Shown one piece after another: positions 5,652 through 9,045 of a stretch of DNA of 9,045 nucleotides. Within the stretch, counting starts at the first letter, position 1, and each line of letters begins with the position of its first letter. The stretch is from an uncultured Phycisphaerales bacterium. GTDB lineage: Bacteria; Planctomycetota; Phycisphaerae; Phycisphaerales; UBA1924. Position numbers and translations under genes: made by a program. The DNA lies in the NCBI GenBank assembly GCA_937891445.1, contig CALAFV010000202.1, forward strand, positions 1 to 9,045, written 5' to 3'. Under the pieces are notes generated by a model. The model ran no database searches, was not told the origin of the DNA, and was given only the letters and a program-made list of their open reading frames with translations.

Positions 5652-6581
5652 ATGTCGGATACCTCCTCGCCCGCCCCTGCCAAGATCTGCATCCGCTGCG
5701 GACAGGACTGCTCGAAACGCCCCCGGACCAAGGACCTGCAGGGGCGGTACACCTGCCGCGACTGCCTGGAGAAGGCACAGAAGCAGGCGGCTGCGCCGGC
5801 GCACCAGATGGCCGCGCCCGCGGGAGCCGCGAGGATGGGCGACCCCATCCCGCTGGAGGACGCCGGTGACCCGAATCTGATGGACATGCTGCTCCAGGAT
5901 GCGGTCAAGGAGCAGGCCAAGGTCACCGTCTCACCCTGCCCGGGGTGCGGCAACCCGCTGCGGTCCGACACCGCGATCTGCGTGAACTGCGGCTACAACA
6001 CGCGCACCGGCGCGGTCGTCAAGACCAAGCAGGCCAAGGCGGAAGAGATCAACCCCGAGGCACTCGCCAAGGCCAAGGGCCTTCAGCGGGAGCGGGAACT
6101 CGCCGCCGCCGCGGCCCGCATGGAGTACATCAAGCCGATCATCATGATCGTCGCGGGGCTGACGATCACGTCGCTGCTGCTGGGGTCGATGGAAGGCGGC
6201 GGCGGGGCGGCCACAGTCGGCACCTACCTCATGCTCTATGGCATCTCGGCGTTCCTGACCGTCGTCGCGTACCTGCTGTGCGTGATCATGTGGCTGGGCT
6301 CCGACGCGCCGCTGATCCTCATCATCACGCGCCTCATGGGCATCTGCGCGGTGATGGACGTCCTGCTCGTCGGCATCTTCGCCAGGCTGCCAATGGGCTT
6401 CGGCATCATCGGACTGGGCTACCGCTACGCCCTGCCGCTGATCGTCTACGCCGCTTTCCTCACACACATCATGGAGATCGACTGGGAGGAGGCCCTGATG
6501 GTCGGGGTTATCACGGGCGTCGTGAAGGTGGTCGGGACCATCATGATCTGGGTCTGGCTGCTGAACACCCTCGCCGGCTGA
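5652..6581 (+). CDS. Membrane protein with two N-terminal zinc-binding modules
   Basis: This encodes 309 residues. The first metal module has CIRC (Cys13, Cys16) and CRDC (Cys35, Cys38), with an extra Cys20. The second has CPGC (Cys96, Cys99) and CVNC (Cys110, Cys113) followed by GYNTRTG, a typical zinc-ribbon ending. A charged helix (about 125-158, KTKQAKAEEINPEALAKAKG) leads into a hydrophobic half with probable membrane segments near 160-179, 189-214, 219-243, 257-273 and 281-306. The N-terminal part should face the cytoplasm. Proteins of this layout are common in planctomycetes but I know of no function; membrane-tethered sensing or protein contacts are possible. The ATG at 5652 follows TAGG with a 7-base gap; an upstream in-frame TTG at 5589 adds residues unlike the family and is less likely. 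It reads away from the ABC operon, whose third gene also encodes a zinc-ribbon membrane protein. No clear terminator follows. Confidence 0.85.
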   Translation: MSDTSSPAPAKICIRCGQDCSKRPRTKDLQGRYTCRDCLEKAQKQAAAPAHQMAAPAGAARMGDPIPLEDAGDPNLMDMLLQDAVKEQAKVTVSPCPGCGNPLRSDTAICVNCGYNTRTGAVVKTKQAKAEEINPEALAKAKGLQRERELAAAAARMEYIKPIIMIVAGLTITSLLLGSMEGGGGAATVGTYLMLYGISAFLTVVAYLLCVIMWLGSDAPLILIITRLMGICAVMDVLLVGIFARLPMGFGIIGLGYRYALPLIVYAAFLTHIMEIDWEEALMVGVITGVVKVVGTIMIWVWLLNTLAG

Positions 6582-6755
6582 GCCGTCGGAGCAGGTCGCA
6601 AACCGCCGGAACGATCGGGCGTCTCGCGGAGGATCAGCCAATCACATCGCGGTGGCGCGAGGTTGATGTCTTTCGCGCAGAAGCGGCCAGTCGCCTTCCC
6701 CATTCGCGTGCGAGCCCGCGCAGCGGCGACCGATGCCGCTTTGGCCGGCGACCCC

Positions 6756-6795
6756 AAAAATGACGACGCCGCCCGTAGGTGCACGGGCGGCGTCG
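6756..6795 (-). terminator. Intrinsic terminator of the propeller-dockerin gene
   Basis: A perfect 13-base-pair stem (6764-6776 with 6783-6795; CGACGCCGCCCGT and its complement) closes a 6-base loop. Read on the - strand it is followed by TCA and then TTTTT (6760-6756). It lies 27 bases past the TGA of the gene at 6822-8195. On the + strand no T tract follows, so it serves mainly the - strand gene. The rest of 6582-6821 holds only a weak 6-bp hairpin (6655-6660 with 6673-6678). Confidence 0.85.
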
Positions 6796-6821
6796 CCTTG
6801 AGGAAGTGCAGCCCGGGGAGC

Positions 6822-8195
6822 TCAGCAGCCGTTGCTGAGGTCCGCGAGCCACGCGGTCAGGAAGGCGCTGATGTCGGTGGAGTTGACCTGGCCCGAGCCG
6901 TCGAAGTCGGCGTCGAGGTTGCCCTGGTTCAGGCTGTCGAGCCAGGAGGTGAGGAACGCGGAGATGTCGGTCGAGTTGACCGTGCCGCTGCCGTCCCAGT
7001 CGGCCAGGCACTCGGGGCCGCCGGCGTCCGGGCACGCCCACCGAGCGACACGCGCCACCGAGACCCCGCCCGCGGTCACGAACCCGCCGCCCGCGTAAAC
7101 GGCGGGCCCGGTCCCGTCGTCGTACGTCGCCAGGTCGATCACCGAGACGTTCATGCCTGAACCCAGCGGGTGCCAGTTCTGGCCGTCCCACTTGGCGACG
7201 TAGTTGGCGGGCTGGTCGCCGGCGGTCGTGAACTGGCCGCTGACGTAGAGAGCCGGGCCCGTGCCGTCGTCGTAACTGGTCAGACCGTTGACGGGGTTGC
7301 TCAGGCCGGAGCCCAGGGCGCTCCAGCTCTGGCCGTTCCACTTGGCGATCCGGTTGGCCGGGACACCGCCGGCGTTGGTGAACCATCCGCCCACGTAGAG
7401 GGCCGGGCCGGTGCCGTCATCGAAGGCGTACAGGATCTCAACGCTGCTGTCCACGCCGCCGCCGACCGAGTACCACCGGGTCCCGTCCCACTTGGCGATG
7501 CACAGGGCGTTGATGACGGTGCCGTCGGGGTTGGTGGCCGTGCTGAAGCCGCCGCCGACGAAGAGCGCCGGGCCGGTCCCGTCGTCGAAGACCGCCATGC
7601 AGTTGGCCGGCGGGCGGTTGGTCCCGCCACCGTCGAGGCCCACGCCAAGGCCCAGGGATTCCCAGTTCGTCCCGTTCCACTTGGCGACGCGGTTGGGGCC
7701 GCCGAGCACGCTGAAGTCGCCGCAGGCATACAGCGCCGGGCCGGTGCCGTCATCCCACACGATCAGGTCGCGGACCGCGGCGTTGAACCCCTCCCCCACA
7801 TCCACCCAGGTCTCGCCGGTCCACCGGGCCACGCGCTTCGGATGGCCGGTGAACTGGCTGAAGGAGCCGCCGGCGTAGACCTCGTCGTTGAAGACGCAGA
7901 CGGCGAAGACCGTGCCGGTCAGCCCGGGACCGAAGCCGTACCAGGATGTGCCGTCCCACATCGCGACACGGACCGCCTCGCTCCCCTCGGCGGTGCTGAA
8001 CTGGCCGGAGGCGAAGAGTTTCGACCCCCCGGCGTAATCGAAGACCTCGAGGTCGCGAATCGTGCTATCCACACCGCCGCCGACGGGCATCCACTCGTGG
8101 GGGCAGGGCTGGGCCGCCGCGGCGGCTGCCATAAGAGCAACTGGGGCGGGCCAGCAGGCCCAGGAAAAATGTCGGTGCCAACGAGACTGGGTCAT
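6822..8195 (-). CDS. Secreted seven-repeat propeller-like protein with GC-type dockerin tail
   Basis: This encodes 457 residues. A signal peptide spans about 1-28 (basic start, then PVALMAAAAAAQ). Seven repeats follow, beginning at Trp35, 85, 130, 178, 241, 291 and 341 and ending at Trp387; each has W-x3-G-x-G, then a strand often followed by DDGTGPALYVGG, then FxTAGG and RIAKWNG. This suggests a seven-bladed beta-propeller. Residues 396-457 hold two dockerin-like calcium loops, DWDGSGTVNSTDISAFL (399-415) and DFDGSGQVNSTDISAFL (430-446), and the protein ends in Gly-Cys. Such tails are, to my knowledge, typical of exported Phycisphaerales proteins and may serve sorting or anchoring; no cohesin partner is visible here. 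The ligand is unknown and no catalytic site is evident. The ATG at 8195 follows AGGAGG with a 9-base gap. It appears to be a single-gene transcript with its own promoter and terminator. Confidence 0.92.
   Translation of the reverse strand: MTQSRWHRHFSWACWPAPVALMAAAAAAQPCPHEWMPVGGGVDSTIRDLEVFDYAGGSKLFASGQFSTAEGSEAVRVAMWDGTSWYGFGPGLTGTVFAVCVFNDEVYAGGSFSQFTGHPKRVARWTGETWVDVGEGFNAAVRDLIVWDDGTGPALYACGDFSVLGGPNRVAKWNGTNWESLGLGVGLDGGGTNRPPANCMAVFDDGTGPALFVGGGFSTATNPDGTVINALCIAKWDGTRWYSVGGGVDSSVEILYAFDDGTGPALYVGGWFTNAGGVPANRIAKWNGQSWSALGSGLSNPVNGLTSYDDGTGPALYVSGQFTTAGDQPANYVAKWDGQNWHPLGSGMNVSVIDLATYDDGTGPAVYAGGGFVTAGGVSVARVARWACPDAGGPECLADWDGSGTVNSTDISAFLTSWLDSLNQGNLDADFDGSGQVNSTDISAFLTAWLADLSNGC
7035..8093 (-). 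repeat. Seven tandem coding repeats (propeller blades)
   Basis: Units of about 45-63 residues repeat seven times inside the secreted protein. Five of them carry DDGTGPA (residues 148, 204, 259, 309 and 359 onward), and at DNA level these show as recurring blocks near 7105, 7255, 7405, 7570 and 7740 with only scattered third-position changes. The last three units are the most alike, which suggests later duplication or gene conversion within the gene. The first two units (residues 35-129) lack the DDGTGPA block. Confidence 0.85.
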
Positions 8196-8199
8196 GGTC

Positions 8200-8210
8200 G
8201 GAGGCCTCCT
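8200..8210 (-). promoter_or_regulatory. Shine-Dalgarno sequence inside a perfect palindrome
   Basis: AGGAGG (8210-8205) precedes the ATG at 8195 by 9 bases. It overlaps the 10-base perfect palindrome GGAGGCCTCC (8200-8209), so the ribosome binding site is self-complementary, with no room for a hairpin loop. Two mRNA molecules could pair here, or the palindrome could be a DNA site; it may be chance. Confidence 0.6.
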
Positions 8211-8260
8211 CGGTACGTTGTTCGGTCGGGTCTGACAAAGTGCCCTGGCCGTTCGAGTCC

Positions 8261-8289
8261 AACCTAAACGAAGATGGACGGCGCGTCAA
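8261..8289 (-). promoter_or_regulatory. Candidate promoter of the propeller-dockerin gene
   Basis: On the - strand TTGACG (8289-8284) and TAGGTT (8266-8261) are 17 bases apart. The -35 matches the consensus in five of six bases and the -10 in three. Transcription would start near 8254, giving a leader of about 60 bases with a strong Shine-Dalgarno sequence. Confidence 0.5.
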
Positions 8290-8303
8290 TGGTGTCTTGA
8301 GAC

Positions 8304-8319
8304 AATTTCGGAAATTTCG
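8304..8319. repeat. AT-rich direct repeat between divergent genes
   Basis: AATTTCG occurs at 8304-8310 and again at 8313-8319, nine bases apart centre to centre, in an AT-rich patch that stands out in this sequence. It lies just upstream of the candidate leftward promoter and before the rightward gene. It could be an operator or an UP-like element; no regulator is identified. Confidence 0.3.
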
Positions 8320-8376
8320 ACTGGCGAGGTAAGGCGGGTTGGCGGTATGCTCAGCCGCATCGGAAGGGCCAACGGC

Positions 8377-9045
8377 ATGGACCACACCGAGAATCCCGAA
8401 CAACCTCTGAATTCAGGCGGTCCCGCCCTCGCGACTGATCTTGAGGACGAGGCCGAAGCAATCCTGGCGCAGATCCGCCCCGCGCTCGCTGAGGTCCTGC
8501 GGCAACTGAACCCACCGGTGCTGCGAGCCTTCGACCTGCGGCGGCGGCTGAACCTCGGTCAGAAGGTGAGTTGGGGGCTGTTCAACGCCGCACGGACGCG
8601 AGATCCGCAGGAACTCGCCTCGCTGTTGCCGCGCCGCAGGGGAATGGAGCGATTCCTGGCCGCGGCGGCTGCGAACGGGGTGTCGGAGGACGCGATCGAG
8701 CAGGTCCGCCGCGCGTACGCGAGGTTCGAGGAGTCGGTAGCCCGGCTGGCGCGCAGCCGGGATGCGTTCGAGACGATGATGGGCGAACTGGGGCTGGGGG
8801 CGATGGACCCCACCAGCGCGGAACTGCGGCACAAGCGGGCCGCGTTCCGCGCCAACGCGCTGCTGTGGGGGAAGCAGGCCCGGACGTTCTGCGCTGCGCT
8901 GATCCTGCACCCGGGCGAAAAGCCGGGGATGCTGGACATGGTGCACATCAAGGGGATGGAGGGGCTGCACCGGACGCGGCGCGGGGTGACGCTGGACATG
9001 ACATCGCGGCGGGGGCTGCGGCCCAGCGCCGGGGACCCGGAGGGG
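8377..9045 (+). CDS. Unrecognised helical protein, N-terminal 223 residues (open at right edge)
   Basis: The frame runs without a stop from the ATG at 8377 to the window end. GGAAGG (8362-8367) lies 9 bases upstream and supports this start; an in-frame ATG at 8347 has no good Shine-Dalgarno sequence and would add ten residues. The first 20 residues are polar and low in complexity. After that the protein is mostly helical: AEAILAQIRPALAEVLRQL (about 27-45), then RAFDLRRRLNLGQKVSWGLF, which reads like a helix-turn-helix (about 50-70), then RRGMERFLAAAAANGV and AIEQVRRAYARFEESVARL. A further segment has HKRAAFRANALLWGKQART, followed by LHPGEKPGMLDMVHIKGMEG. I recall uncharacterised proteobacterial and planctomycete proteins of similar layout but cannot name a function. 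No signal peptide or membrane segment is visible. A regulator is possible but only an inference. Confidence 0.8.
   Translation, partial: MDHTENPEQPLNSGGPALATDLEDEAEAILAQIRPALAEVLRQLNPPVLRAFDLRRRLNLGQKVSWGLFNAARTRDPQELASLLPRRRGMERFLAAAAANGVSEDAIEQVRRAYARFEESVARLARSRDAFETMMGELGLGAMDPTSAELRHKRAAFRANALLWGKQARTFCAALILHPGEKPGMLDMVHIKGMEGLHRTRRGVTLDMTSRRGLRPSAGDPEG

Noticed and set aside
5426..5869. A + strand frame starting upstream of the 5652 gene in another frame
   Set aside because: Beyond 5652 it overlaps the zinc-ribbon gene out of frame, and its product shows no coherent features.
7170..8267. A 365-residue + strand open frame opposite the propeller gene
   Set aside because: It mirrors the repeats of the real - strand gene (which has a signal peptide, domains and Shine-Dalgarno sequence) and shows no family features.
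8413..8970. A 185-residue - strand open frame in the right-hand part
   Set aside because: The + strand frame from 8377 has better codon use and a good ribosome binding site; the - frame is rich in Gln, Arg and Pro with no recognisable domain.

Overview
The window looks like part of the chromosome of a high-GC planctomycete, most likely of class Phycisphaerae. Three things point there. Third codon positions are overwhelmingly G or C. The 53-residue protein at 450-611 matches the small basic protein family (MSLDRSLKT..., ...LTRAERIAKL...) known from Planctomycetes, Verrucomicrobia and Chlamydiae. The secreted protein at 6822-8195 ends in a two-repeat dockerin-like domain closing with Gly-Cys, a tail I associate with Phycisphaerales exported proteins. 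This placement is recalled family knowledge and was not checked by a search. I see no rRNA, tRNA, CRISPR, insertion sequence or phage gene.

Left block (1-2164, + strand): the C-terminal part of a protein with a SPOR-like fold and coiled-coil tail; a C-rich spacer that is a G-quadruplex motif on the other strand; the small basic protein; a complete fold-type I PLP aminotransferase preceded by a candidate promoter and a leader hairpin; and a 64-residue helical small ORF that may be leaderless. The small ORF overlaps, tail to tail, the end of the next block.

Middle block (5382 down to 2109, - strand): a three-gene operon with ATGA overlaps at both junctions. It encodes an ABC-2 ATPase, its ABC-2 permease, and a membrane protein with a cytoplasmic zinc ribbon. 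The ATPase is otherwise intact but carries an in-frame TAG at codon 35, between the end of the N-terminal strand region and Walker A. This is the most striking observation in the window. All nine genes whose ends are visible stop with TGA, so this TAG is the only amber codon in a convincing reading frame. A G-quadruplex motif on the sense strand starts at the last base of that TAG.

Right block: reading away from the operon is a second membrane protein with two N-terminal zinc-binding modules (5652-6581, +). Then come a strong intrinsic terminator serving the - strand, a secreted protein with seven repeats (a probable seven-bladed propeller) and a GC-type dockerin tail (8195-6822, -), and a divergent promoter region. 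The window ends inside an unrecognised helical + strand gene that runs off the edge.

The genes do not form one pathway. The ABC module with its zinc-ribbon partner is one functional unit; the others look like housekeeping or lineage-typical planctomycete genes. I found no clear new defence or mobile system.
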